A DNA stretch of 64,000 bases from Nigrospora sphaerica (taxonomy: Eukaryota; Ascomycota; Sordariomycetes; Amphisphaeriales; Apiosporaceae): NCBI GenBank assembly GCA_018287875.1, contig JAGVVL010000027.1:434001-498000 (forward strand). Reading direction: 5' to 3'. Below are positions 21,701-31,583 of this stretch, one piece after another; within the stretch, counting starts at the first letter, position 1, and each line of letters opens with the position of its first letter. The translations under genes and the position numbers were made by a program. The notes under the pieces are model-generated. The model had not been told where the DNA came from, did no database searches, and worked only from the letters and a program-made list of their open reading frames with translations.

Positions 21701-23992
21701 CCAGGAGACCGGCAGTCATGACGCCACTTCTGTGGGGGGTGAGGAAGCTCTGGATGAGAGCACCTCACAAGATCCAGAGAAGCAGCCTCAACATGAGGAG
21801 CTTCGTACAGCCAGCGAGCGTCCTCAACATGAGGAGCTTCTGGATGCCAGTGAGCGGCCTCAGTACGAGGAGCTTCGACACAGAACTGGCGACACACCAG
21901 GGGAGACCACGTCTCTGCCTGACCTGGGAAAGATCACTTCTGTTCCCGACACACCAGGGGAGACCACGTCTTTACCTGACACTCCAGGAGAGATCGCTAC
22001 TCTGCCTGACCACCCAGGGGAGGTCGCTACTCCGCCTGAACATCCAGTCTCTCCGGAAGATGACTGGGAAGTCCGGAGTTCCATAGTGGTTAACACCCAT
22101 GAACTGGAACCGACCACGAGCCTCGAAGGTCAAGAGACCGGCTCAGGAGCCTCTGTTTCCGAGCAAGCTCCAACAGAAACCAGACAACCGAGAAGCAGCC
22201 AGAGGATCAGAGACCGCCAGGGTCACTCCTCCAGGAACTTCGCAGTCTCACAACTCCATCAGGAAGACCCCCAGTTCAACCGATATAGCTGGGAGAGCTT
22301 CCTCGCATTCTTTATGACACCGTCCGACATGATAACAGCCGGAGAGCGCGCTCATATCACGCTCCACTCAGTGTTCTCCGCAGCGGTCACACATAAGCCT
22401 ACGCACATGTCCAATCTCCCGCCAGAACCGACTAAGTTTAGAGATTTGCATAATCATCCGTACGGAAAGCTCTTCCTCGAGGGCTGCCAGAAAGAGATCG
22501 GCAAGCTCGAAGCCCAGAACGTCTGGAGACTAGTCCACCGTCCTCAAGTTGGCCAGAGACCGCTCCCTTTAAAGTGGGTGTTCAAGTACAAGTTCAATGA
22601 GGAGGAGAACTCCAGGAGTGCAAAGCTCGGATCTGCGTACGTGGAGACCTCCAGAAGGTCGATAACCTTGAGAGCACCTACGCTGCTACTCTTGCAGCAA
22701 AGACCTTTCGCACCGTTATGGCTCTCGCGGCAGACGGAGACCTCGAGTGCAAACAATTCGACGTGGTCGGAGCCTTCATGAACGCACTAAGAGAAGGCCA
22801 AGTCCAGGTTCTCTGCGACCTCCCGGAGGGATTCAAAGTGGATGGTATGTGTGTTAAGCTCGAGAAGGCCTTATACGGGCTGAAGGATTCACCCCTTCTC
22901 TGGTATAAGGAGTTCTCCTCTACCTTGAGGAAGCTTGGGCTCATATCCTCACCGGAAGAGCCTTGCCTCTTCTACACCCCGGGGAGGGAGGTTATCGTGG
23001 TCTTCTACGTGGACGACGTTCTCTTTCTATACCAGAAGGAGCACGAAGCTAAGGCTCTCGGATTTATCCGGGATCTTAAGGCTGCGTACGAGCTTAAGGA
23101 CCAAGGAGACATCACCTGGTTCCTCGGAATCAGAGTGGTTAGAGATAGGATTCGGAGGACCGTCACCCTTACCCACGACTCCTACATCGAGAAGATTGCC
23201 GCCAAGTTCGGGCAAGGAGATCGGGGGTGGGAGCCAGCAACTCCACTGCCACTCGAGGACTTAGCTCCTCACAATGGAGAAGCAACTCCAGCGGAGATCA
23301 AGGCTTTCCAAGAGCGTGTCGGCTCAATCCTCTATACTGCAGTCATCCTAAGACCGGACGTCGCCTACGCAGCAGCAGCGCTTTCTCGTTTCCTAACGAA
23401 CCCTGGACAACAACACTTTAAGGCAGCTGACCGGACTATCCGTTACCTCTACCATACGAGATATCTCAGCATACGGTTCTCGAAGAGCTCTAGCGAGGCT
23501 CAAGCTCTGCTTATAGCTAGCGATGCCTCCTTTGCGAACGATGAGGCGACCAGGAAATCCTCGCATGGCTATGTCATGATGCTCCACGGAGGCCCAATCG
23601 CCTGGAAAGCCACTCGCCAAGCAACTGTCACCACATCCACTACGGAAGCGGAACTCCTAGCTCTGGATATGACAGCCAAAGAGACTATGGCCCTGAAACG
23701 GCTATTCAGAGACCTGCTCATCGATCTCGGCAATGCCTGGACTCTTCGCTGTGATAATCAGCAGACTATTCGACTTATAGTTGAGGAACACCAGCGAATT
23801 AACACAAGACTTAAGCACGTTGATATCGCTAATCTCTGGCTACGCCAAGAGGCACAGAAGGGGACCTTCAAGGTCACCTACTTGCCGACCAATCTCATGC
23901 CAGCAGACGGCCTCACGAAGAGCCTATCAAGGCCGAAGTTCGAGCACTTCAGAGCTCTGCTCAATCTCCAGGACTCGCGACAGCAGGCATAG
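18722..23992 (+). pseudogene. Copia gag-pol polyprotein with three frameshifts
   Basis: The likely start is MQSEDSIPSD at 18722. Gag runs to about 19530, where the frame slips. The next block has a CxC..H..C-type knuckle (CPCLPTLDRKHKWTPEAC) and the protease segment LDNCGSRHLVN (about 19955-19985). A second slip near 20115 leads to integrase: GAG-pre-integrase HLRSGHLGPENL with CEQC, then WDLFDF, IRSDND and SNGGSERAG (the Asp, Asp and Glu). A Pro/Glu/Thr-rich linker with short repeats precedes the reverse transcriptase. A third slip near 22608 is followed by YVDD at about 23010 and RNase H (IASDASFAND, TTEAELLAL). The end is at 23992. All three slips have the same net sign (minus one base). 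No nonsense codons are present within blocks. Confidence 0.9.
21780..22050 (+). repeat. In-frame minisatellites in the Copia integrase-RT linker
   Basis: About 21787-21880 holds three imperfect 36-bp units encoding PQHEELRTASER-like peptides. About 21893-22050 holds four to six imperfect 27-33-bp units encoding TPGETTSLPD-like peptides. The units stay in frame with the polyprotein, so length variation here would not destroy the protein. Confidence 0.75.
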
Positions 23993-24087
23993 ATCTCTAG
24001 CGCAGTCATCATGTCGAACTTGTTTCTTTTGTCTTTTTCTAGGCGCGAAAACAGCAACAGCTGTACACCAGCAGTTTCTGGGGGGTG

Positions 24088-24298
24088 TGTCGCGCTAAGG
24101 CGACCCCTGAAGTAGAGATTCAGGGTCTACAGGTCACCTGACCTCACCAATCAGCGACTAGAGGGCTTTCAAGGGGTGCCCTCCACTCTCTCTAACTGTA
24201 TTTAACCAGGTCTTCAGTCCGGGTCTCACTTAGAAGGCTCGGGGCGACTTCTACATTCCTTATCTGACCTATACCTCCGATCTCCTGCAAGCGTGACA
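24088..24298 (+). repeat. Copia 3' LTR
   Basis: This is the second 211-bp copy and appears identical to 18396-18606. It is followed by the target duplication AGCTC at 24299-24303 and preceded by a G-run polypurine tract. Confidence 0.95.
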
Positions 24299-25109
24299 AG
24301 CTCCTTAGTTAATGTTTCGGTGTATCTGTCGATGTCCTCTGGTGTCTTTAGTGACTCTGGTTGTGGTAGGTATGCTGCTTCAGCCTTCGCTTGGTCATAG
24401 TCAGCTGTTTTCCAGCTGCGCCGTGGCTTGTTCTGGGGGTCGTTTCGATCTCCAGTTACGCGTATCACCTGTGGGAGGTGATCAGAGCCAGCGTACGGGG
24501 CGTATCCGTCGTAGGCGACTCGGAGGTCCTCCGTGGCCCAGGCTAGGTCAATTGTAGAGTCCGCGCACCCTCTTCGAGTCCATGTCGGCACTCCGGGGGG
24601 GGCGATTAGCTGGAGTCTCCATTGCTCTGCTAGCTGGAGCAGCTTATCGGCTGCCCTGTGGGGTCGGACGTTATGTCCTCCCCAGACGGGGTGGTGGACG
24701 TTAAAGTCGCCTATGAGGACTGTTCGTCCTAGCTGGGGGCCGGTAAGGAGGGCTTCGATAACTGGTAGGTCTGATCTGCTAATAGACCCAGGAGGAGGTG
24801 CGTATACGCAGATGACGGTTATAGGACCGTCTGGTAGCTGGATCGTGACATGGCACCTGTCTGGCTGCGCCTCGTAGGTCCACTGTGCTAAGGGGAACTT
24901 CTTGTTAATATAGATGCATGCTCTACCTCCCTCGGTAGCGTATAGGAGGTGGTACGGAGAGGATCTTGGGCAGTAGGTAGTCGGCATATGTGGGTTTCGC
25001 CAGGGCTCTTGGATAGCTAGGATGTCGTACTCTTCGGAGATGGCATCGACTGCCGGGATCTGTGCTTTCTTGCTTTTCTGCGTGTTCCAATGTAGGATCC
25101 TTAACGCTG

Positions 25110-26468
25110 TCATGGTCGAGCGTGGATGCTGTTTAGTGTTGACTCCGGTGTTTCGATGTCCATGTCGTCTATCTCTTCGTGGGTTCTGCTGCGGGCTCTG
25201 CCAGTGCTTCTAGTACGGCAGCTGGTTGCTCGACGCTTCCGCGGCTGTACTGTCTGCCAGTCTTCGGCTGTTGGCTTAAGGGGTTCTTGCGAGGGCAGTG
25301 CAAATCCCTTCGGTCTTATGACATAAGCAGCCTTGGCGATCTGGACCTGCTCCTGGCGGACTGGACACTCCTTAGACCACGCAGTATGTGGTCCTCGGCA
25401 TGCTGGACAGCAGTATCGGCTCTTATTCTCGGCTTCTGGGCATTCTTTATCGTCATGCTTTGTTGAAGAACAGAGTCCGCACCTGCGTGCGTGACGGCAG
25501 ACACGGGCGATATGTCCATAACGGTAGCAGTGGTAGCATTGCTTAAGCTGTGCTCCTTCGGCGAAGGGTTCGCATGGATAGTAGCTATACTGCCAAATAA
25601 GGCCGTCTCGACATAGCTGTTCCGCTTGTTGAACCGTGGGTACTGCAATGTATAAGGCCGTGACCTTCCTAGACGAGGTCTTAGCGTTGCGAGGGAGCTT
25701 GGCCTCTAGTACGTCGATAAGGCCGCCGGGCTGGTTCCGGAGTTGGACTCCTAGCTGCCCTTGGTTCGTCTCTATGGCCTCCTTGTTAATGCCATGGGCC
25801 ACCACCAGGATCTTTCTCTTCTGGATGGAGGCACTCTCTCCGAAGGCCTCGGCGGTCCAGTTGAGGTCGGCTTCTAGGGCTTGTTTCTCCGCCGCTGTCT
25901 TGCATGTGATGGCGTAGTCTCCGCTAGGGAGCTTACGTGCTGTTACTGCTGCCTCTCTCCCTGCGGCGGTGTTGATCTTGCGAACGATCTCTGCGTAGGT
26001 GCGTCCTTCTGTCTCTGTAGCCTTGACGGTGATCTCTCGTTCCTGACGGGGAGGGAGCGCCTTAGCTATCTGAGGGGCTCTAAGTGAGGGAGCGCCGGTT
26101 ATGGCGGTGGCAGCGGCAGCGTATGTCTTAGGAGCCTTAATATGCTTATGGATGGCCTGAAGCGTGTTCTCGATGGCATCGATGCGTCTCTCGATGCTAG
26201 TCTGGCTGTCTGGTTCCTTAGCTGCCGCCTCGAGGACCGGGATGGCGGCTTGTACGGCTGCGACTAAGGTGGCAACGTCGGAATCACCAGCTAAGAAGCG
26301 TCTAAGGCTGTTTGCGGTGCTGCGAATGGCTTCTGGACTGCGTCCAGGTGCCGTGTTGCTGCTTGGCGATGGCGTACGCGAGTCTGGAGGCGACGGCTCG
26401 GGTGGTGGGGCGGGACGTTGGGGGTTCCCGCCACCCGCGCTTTGCCTCGAGGGTGGTGGATCGACCAT
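25110..26468 (-). CDS. LINE ORF1: RNA-binding protein with three zinc knuckles
   Basis: This is an uninterrupted 452-codon frame. The N-terminal 60 residues are Pro/Ser-rich, a helical segment spans about residues 60-125, and a conserved middle (TYAEIVRKINTAAGREAAVT, then VVAHGINKEAIETN) follows. Three Cys-His knuckles lie at about residues 335-400: CYHCYRYGHIARVC, CGLCSSTKHDDKEC and CCPACRGPHTAWSKEC. The tail is Arg-rich. This is the nucleic-acid-binding ORF1 of Tad-like LINEs, which coats the element RNA. Its stop overlaps the ORF2 start (ATGA at 25110-25113), suggesting translation of ORF2 by reinitiation. No RIP-like stops are present. Confidence 0.9.
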   Translation of the reverse strand: MVDPPPSRQSAGGGNPQRPAPPPEPSPPDSRTPSPSSNTAPGRSPEAIRSTANSLRRFLAGDSDVATLVAAVQAAIPVLEAAAKEPDSQTSIERRIDAIENTLQAIHKHIKAPKTYAAAATAITGAPSLRAPQIAKALPPRQEREITVKATETEGRTYAEIVRKINTAAGREAAVTARKLPSGDYAITCKTAAEKQALEADLNWTAEAFGESASIQKRKILVVAHGINKEAIETNQGQLGVQLRNQPGGLIDVLEAKLPRNAKTSSRKVTALYIAVPTVQQAEQLCRDGLIWQYSYYPCEPFAEGAQLKQCYHCYRYGHIARVCRHARRCGLCSSTKHDDKECPEAENKSRYCCPACRGPHTAWSKECPVRQEQVQIAKAAYVIRPKGFALPSQEPLKPTAEDWQTVQPRKRRATSCRTRSTGRARSRTHEEIDDMDIETPESTLNSIHARP

Positions 26469-29115
26469 TTCTAGGGTAAATGGGGCCCTAGGAACAGTTT
26501 CCGGGCTATCCGGTGGGTTTCAGAGTCGTGGTTGTGAAGTTATCGCCGTGTGGGGTCGGTTTCGAGAAGTTTTTTTAGTGCCAACGTTAGTAGTAAGTGA
26601 CGAACCATCCTTACTAAAGGACAGGTCCTGCAAATCGGTGCCGACATTCGTTATTTGAAAACAAATGCCCGTCGCCGCGTTCCAGAGCCGGACGGTCCGG
26701 TCCCCCGACGCCGACGCCACGACGGCGCCGTCGGGCGAGAACGCGACCGAGTAGACGGGACTGCTATGGCCCTCGAGCGTCCGCTCGCAGGCGTCCCAGT
26801 CATCCTCCACCCGTGGCTGTACCGTTATCCAGTGAGGTATTTCGCTAGTGAAGATAGTGCGTACAAAACTCCTCTTTGGTGTAAACAGGAGGCCAGAGGA
26901 GTATACCTGGAGAGGCGCAAGTTTAACTCTGAAGATCGTACTAGAGGTAAAGCGCCGCGCATCGTGTAAGAAGGCAAGAAGATGACTGCCGGTATCGGCC
27001 TTTAAATCTTAAACCCGGCCGTTCCTAAGCGATGTTCAGCACTTACATCGACAAGGTCCTGTAACGCATCTAATAGACCTATGCTCTCCGAAGCTTGTCG
27101 CAACCAGCTAAGTGCCTCTAACCAGTGCAGGAAATGGGTGGTAAGAAACGAATAAGCTTCGTTATCGTCTGATAGCCTCGTTTGGGACTGTGCTAAGTGA
27201 AATACCCAGTAGCGACAGGCATATTGGACCTCTGGCCGTATGCTGTTGGTGACCATCTGGGGATCGACGTCAGAACGGAATGTGCCCGAGTCATGAAGCT
27301 TGCAGATGTTTGTCTGTAGGGCGTTCCGCAGTACCAGTAAACACCTCTGAAAAAGCCGCCGGTTAGCGGCTTGCTGGTCAATCCAGAACGGGCGGTTTTG
27401 TTTCTCCGTGTCGACGAGAAAGTCGCGAAAAGAAAGGTGAAACAATCTGATAGGCCCATCAGGGGAAATACTCAGCACTGAGTGTAGCAGCCGTAATGTT
27501 GCATGGGTATCGTGATCCGTCCTTCCGAGCAGCTGTGCTAGAGCCGTAGCTGGGAGGGGGCTGGCAAGAGTGATAATGGAACCAACTACATCTCGGAAAC
27601 GCTGCCAGACCTCAACTCGTTGACTGCCCTTCAGCTTCACGTCAAGTTGGTCCAGAACCGGCTGGTAAGTCGCATCCAGTTGAGATTCCTGAGTCCTCGT
27701 TCGGTACTTCAAAACCTCTTAAAGCTGCTTCTTCGGGTCGCCAATACATTGGTCGCAGATAAACCGACACACAGTGGCTGCAAAAATGAATAGCGGCACG
27801 GCCATCTGAGCCAATGTCTGTATGTCGGCTTGACGCGGCCAACTGGGTAGCAAATGCAGGCCGTCTGGGGCTGTCTCATTGTACTTCATTCTGATCTGTG
27901 CGAACTCATGTTGAAGAAAAGTCTCAATATCCCGTTCGATGATGGTTCTAGCGATCTCATGGAGAATGACGCCCTGGTACGTTCCCTGGACGGCTTTGAA
28001 ACCAAGACGAATTGGCAGTTCAGGACGGCTAGTAAGGAAAACCTTCAACCGCCAGTGCTGTATCTTTTCAGAGCGGGGAAAAAGTTGTATCAGCAGTTTA
28101 ACATCTTCATCATGGTCGCATTCGTCCAGTGCGTCAATAACGATCAAGACAGTCCTACTAGTAGAATCGTTAACCGAAACCTTAGAAAGAGGACCCAGGA
28201 ACAGCTTCTGGAACTGCTCTCGTATCGCTTTGCTCGTTATAGTGGGATCCGAATCGACAGCAGCCTGAATGTGTGGGATGAGCGCTGGCTCTCGAGATGC
28301 AAGTTGCGCCGCAATCGTGGTGACGAACTTAGATACATTGCCGCGATCGCCTTCACCTCTCTTGAAGAAAAAGCTTGCGCCAAGATAACCGGTCTTCGAC
28401 GCAGATCGGGCCAACATCCGCGAAATGGTCGATTTGCCTGTTCCGACCATCCCATTGAGCCAGAATATCGCCTCGGCCGTCGGATTTTGAATCCATGTAT
28501 CGATCTCGTGTAGGAGCTCGACTCGGGTATTGGGAAGGCAGGTTGGGCTGTGTTCTTCGGCGTGGGAATCAAAGGCAGCACCCTCCGCGACAGGAAGTCG
28601 GCCGAGTGTGGCCTTTTGGTCGAGATCAAGAATAAAATTCCTGGGAGGAACTATTAGCCTAACTAGAGAACATAGAGCGGATTGCTCACGTACGTCTGAT
28701 CCACCTGTAAGGCTGCTTGGATTGTTTGTCCACATCGTGTAAAAGCAAGCACACTCTTCTCAACATCTTTGCTCTCGAAGGGCCACTTCAGCGAGCGCAG
28801 CCTAAGACGAGTCGCAGCTGATCGTGACTTGCTTGGCTTCAGTGCATTATACAATGTTTCAAGCTGGGATTGTCCGCTTCGCAGCGCCGTGACCAGTGCC
28901 TGGGTTGTGCGGAGCTTCGCTCCTCTTGGCCCCTCTAAAAGCTCCCGCACGCTCTCCGCGACAGTAGATAGGCTCGTGACTTCGGTCTGGATACGTTCAA
29001 TATCGTCTTTAGCGTTAGAAACATCTTTACAGTATTGCGTACAAAGCAGGACGGTTTTTGCTGCCAGTTCGGTTACGGCGAGCGCGCTGGCTGCGACGCC
29101 GAACGCTTCGGCCAT

Positions 29116-29880
29116 CGGATTCGGCAATCGCGATAGAGAATGGTATCGGAAGAGCGAGCACTGCTGGGTCGTGGGAAATGCTAAAGAGGTTTCTGGTCGT
29201 AGAGCGAACATGGGAAGGCATTTGTCGCGGGAACCCCTCTCGTGGCGGCTAGGAGGAGGCTGAGCTAATCACGGGACCTGCGCGTCTCGCCAATGAGATT
29301 CAGCGAACCCGTAAAGCCGCGTCGGACGGGACGCAGCCATACAAAGAGGAAAGCGCATGGTGGGGTCGAGAGGAAAAGTGCGCCCACGATATTGCGTGTG
29401 TAGTAGATCCTCAGCGCTGTGCTGTTGAAGCAGAACGAAAAGACGATGATGAACGAGCACTGCGCAATAAAGTGAGGTAGGCCTGGCCCGAACGTAGGGC
29501 GTGACCCCCAACCCCGCTCCAAGCTACGTTAACTTACCGTGGGAAAGTTCCTAGTGCTTTTCCACGGAGCCTGATTGTGGAGCGTTGAGCTGACTGGACC
29601 AGAAGACTGATATTGATGACGACGAGACATTTGACTAGGTGGTCATTTAACCGCACCCCAAGCCCACCATGGCGCCCAGTCTCGCAGCTACTTAGCACGA
29701 GCTGATCTAAGGCATGATTGACTACGTAACATGTAGTTGTACACATTAATGATCGCATGGGATGCCCATATTGTGGCTGCATACTCTAACGAGGCTTGTA
29801 CGATAGGTGTTGAGCACACACTTGCTTCGCTTTCTATGACCCTTCCATGTAAGGCCTGCCATCAATCCCCCGCCTGTTTC
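29116..29880. other. Upstream region of NLR gene 1, no supportable gene
   Basis: This region holds the presumed promoter and 5' leader of the minus-strand receptor. A minus-strand open frame at 29265-29522 has two hydrophobic runs but no recognisable family and no context. It is not called as a gene. Confidence 0.4.
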
Positions 29881-29889
29881 CGTCACTGC

Positions 29890-31075
29890 TGTACTACGGC
29901 TCCGATGGTCCCCGCATAGTGCGGGCAATCTCGTCCGTTGCCCAGCCCCTTTCCCTCGGTGCCTGATTGTCGCTTCTCCTTCGTAGTCCACTGTCGCCAG
30001 GGAACGGCCCTTCGTCTCGCGGGTAGCGGTATGTCCGGCATATTTGCGTCAGGATCCATATCGAAGTCCAGCAGCTCAGGATGGACACATTTAGATCTTA
30101 GGGCCGATGTGGCTTCTGTCGTCGGTTCTGACGACGCTGGCGCCGGCGATACTGGTACCGACAGTCCTGACCCCGGCACTCGTCCAAGTGACGACGTCCC
30201 CGACATGGGTCTTGCTGGGAGGCTCTGCAGGCTACGTTGGGTCAGGTGACCCAGATTACGCGGGATGGCGATAATGGAGGCCTCCGTGGCGGCCTTAATC
30301 GCGGCCTTGGTGATTAAATCGGTCAGCAGGGTCTCGAGCTCGTCGCGCCATACCGGGAATGAAGAGGCAAGGCCGGAGCGGTCGGACGCTGACAAGAGAT
30401 GTCGAAGGTGCCTTCGGGCTCGTCCAAGTCAATGTCGTCCAGGTCAATATTTTCGTCAAGGCCATCCTGGTCGACCTCGACGTCCAGATCAGCATCGTGG
30501 CCGTCGTGACCTTCATGGCTGTCGTGGCCGCCCAGGCCCTGGAGGCCCACCTCGGCGTCGGCATTGACGAGGACGAGGCCCGGGTCGTTTCTATTAGCGC
30601 TGCCCTTGCCGCCCTCCGGACCGTCTATATCAACCGTTTCCACAAACCGGTGATCTTGAAAGTGCAGAGAGCGACACTCCACGCAGAACCTCTCGTCGCG
30701 GTCCTGGCAATCGAACCACCTATCCAGCAAGCTTTCCTCACAACCGAAGCAACATTGTCCCACCGCGTCTGACACGTGTGCGGGTGCATTGACAGGGTCC
30801 TCAGCTTGGGGGCACCTGACTCGTGAACGGGCGACGGTGCCTTTTGCGCATGGAATCCCTCGGCCTGTCGCTCCGCCTGGCGTGCTTGTCCCGCCTGCCC
30901 TCTGCCTATCCCCCACCCAGGGCTCGAATGGTATGGTCGCAGTGCGTGACGACATTGATGATGCAGTCTGTACAGAGATATGATTGGCATTGATGGCACT
31001 GGTAGGCGAGCTGCTTGCTCTGGCAAAACTCGCAGGCATGCCTCCGCGTCGTCAATGGGGCGGCGGCGGCGGCGA
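29890..31075 (-). pseudogene. Decayed zinc-finger/Myb-like regulatory protein gene
   Basis: On the minus strand, a Cys/His cluster at about 30930-31045 (CEFCQSKQLAYQCHQCQSYL, then CTDC and HCDH) resembles a B-box/ZZ-type zinc finger and soon meets a stop. In another frame, 30395-31039 carries a second cluster (QCCFGCEESLLDRWF, then DCQDRDERFC and ECRSLHFQDHRF) and a very acidic stretch rich in Asp, Gly and His. After a further shift, 29883-30395 continues with SSFPVWRDELETLLTDLITK. It ends in a fragment suggestive of a SANT/Myb fold (RERGWATDEIARTMRG in the neighbouring frame). The order suggests one regulatory or chromatin-associated protein broken by several indels. The family is not recognised with certainty. 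Confidence 0.45.
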
Positions 31076-31496
31076 CTTGGCGCTTCGCACGCCTCGGATG
31101 GCTAATGCTTCGAGTCCTCCTCTGCAGCGCCGCCTCGATGGATGTCGGTTGTAGTTCCGCTGAGCCGCGAACATGGCGTGGGGGTCAGTTCGTGGATACG
31201 GCATGCTTGCGAGGACGGCCCATGTACTTTGGGTTTGAGTGGATAATGTATCCACTAAGACGCGACCGCATGGAGTCTCGAGCCTCTGCGCTGTTGCGGC
31301 GGTGCGGTACTTTGCCTGCTCCTCAGGTACGTCCCAGTGTCTGGAATCGTGGTGTACTGCTGTAGTCGAAACCCACTGCACAAAGTCTGGAATTACCACT
31401 TTGGGAAAGAGACATGGTCGGGTGCAGCTTGGAGCTTTGATAACAAGAAATAAGTTGGAAACGTACCATTCATTGATTGGATAGTTGAATTCATCA

Positions 31497-31583
31497 TCCG
31501 ATGTGGTGTAATGGCTAACATTTGACGCTCTCATTGGAAAGCATCCATCCGTCAAGCTCGGGGTTCGATTCCCCGCATCGGAG
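31497..31583 (+). tRNA. tRNA-Glu(CTC) with a 15-nt intron
   Basis: The acceptor stem TCCGATG (31497-31503) pairs with CATCGGA (31576-31582), with discriminator G at 31583. The D arm is GTGT..ACAT (31506-31521). Anticodon stem TGACG (31523-31527) pairs with CGTCA (31550-31554). The loop is CT-CTC-A with anticodon CTC at 31530-31532, and an intron at 31534-31548 sits at the canonical place after position 37. The T arm CGGGG-TTCGATT-CCCCG (31559-31575) is perfect. The mature length is 72 nt. The variable region is short, as expected for a class I tRNA. Confidence 0.93.

Larger units (their letters stand above)
18396..24298 (+). mobile_element. Copia-type LTR retrotransposon (5,903 bp) inside the LINE
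   Basis: Two 211-bp LTRs (18396-18606 and 24088-24298) start TGTCGCGCTAAGG and end GCAAGCGTGACA. I see no difference between them. The element is flanked by AGCTC at 18391-18395 and 24299-24303. The first 12 bases after the left LTR (18607-18618, GGTTATGAGCCC) are complementary to the anticodon stem-loop of initiator tRNA-Met, the internal priming site known from Drosophila copia. A G-run (24080-24085) just before the right LTR acts as a polypurine tract. The order protease, integrase, reverse transcriptase, RNase H is the Copia order. It is the youngest insertion in the nest. Confidence 0.96.
16016..25113 (-). pseudogene. LINE ORF2: APE endonuclease and reverse transcriptase, interrupted
   Basis: The start ATG at 25113 overlaps the ORF1 stop as ATGA. 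The first 270 residues form an APE-like endonuclease (HWNTQKSKKA, AIQEPW, VLIGDFNVHHPVWGG, GSDHLP). The Copia element then interrupts at 24299/18395, and taking it out with one AGCTC copy continues the frame. Reverse transcriptase motifs follow: KAPGPDQLPN, GWRPIALLNTIGK, LSLDISGAFDSVDHDRL, AGVPQGSPLSPILF and FADDTNL with the catalytic Asp pair. The C-terminus has a CDCGQGRETVRHILVFC zinc-type motif and ends at 16016. A 1-nt shift lies in a run of T at about 17365-17372 (plus strand A run), between RSFL and NRSTTLLF. About 1,062 codons were originally present. Confidence 0.88.
15825..26576 (-). mobile_element. Tad-like LINE retrotransposon inserted in NLR gene 1
   Basis: The element is bounded by the direct repeat AGTGCCAACGTT at 15813-15824 and 26577-26588 (12 bp; a 13th base also matches). 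Its 3' end is a short TAAA-type tail, seen on the plus strand as TTTATTTATTTATTTA from about 15822. Without the nested Copia element (5,903 bp plus 5-bp duplication) it is about 4.84 kb. It has a 107-nt 5' leader, ORF1 (26468-25110), ORF2 (25113-16016, interrupted) and a 3' untranslated region of about 190 nt. The order of ORF1 with zinc knuckles, APE-type endonuclease, then reverse transcriptase is that of fungal Tad1-clade LINEs. No RNase H domain was recognised. The exact target duplication shows target-primed insertion. Confidence 0.93.
15549..29115 (-). pseudogene. Helo-like/NACHT/WD40 receptor (NLR) gene 1, split by nested retroelements
   Basis: Exons on the minus strand are 29115-28694, 28640-27047, 26999-26577 and 15812-15549. 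Introns are 28641-28693 (GTACGT..CAG) and 27000-27046 (GTAAGT..AAAG). The sum is 2,703 nt, exactly 901 codons. Residues 1-140 form a helical Helo-like N-terminal domain (FGVAASALAVTELAAKTVLL). NACHT follows, with P-loop GMVGTGKST, Walker B IVIDALDECD, FLTSRPE and FHLSFRDFLVD. One WD40 repeat ([17 protein letters not shown]) and a closing tail (WLPADVRPGESAVHG) end the protein. Such STAND proteins act in fungal non-self recognition. The gene is broken by an in-frame TAA at 27719-27721 (between KKQL and EVLKY) and by the LINE at 15825-26576. Confidence 0.88.

Noticed and set aside
19530..22610. Programmed minus-one frameshifting in the Copia polyprotein
   Set aside because: Three shifts, including one in the middle of the reverse transcriptase, cannot all be programmed; no slippery heptamer was identified. 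Indels or base-call errors are simpler.
18396..24298. Reading the two 211-bp repeats as CRISPR or unrelated direct repeats
   Set aside because: There are only two copies, they end TG..CA, have a target duplication and primer site, and enclose gag-pol, so they are LTRs.
27854..28513. 219-codon plus-strand frame opposite the NACHT domain of receptor 1
   Set aside because: It is antisense to a well-supported NACHT coding exon and has no features of its own.
29265..29522. Hydrophobic minus-strand frame as a membrane protein gene
   Set aside because: Two hydrophobic runs alone are not enough; no family likeness, no upstream exon, and an overlapping frame is equally long.
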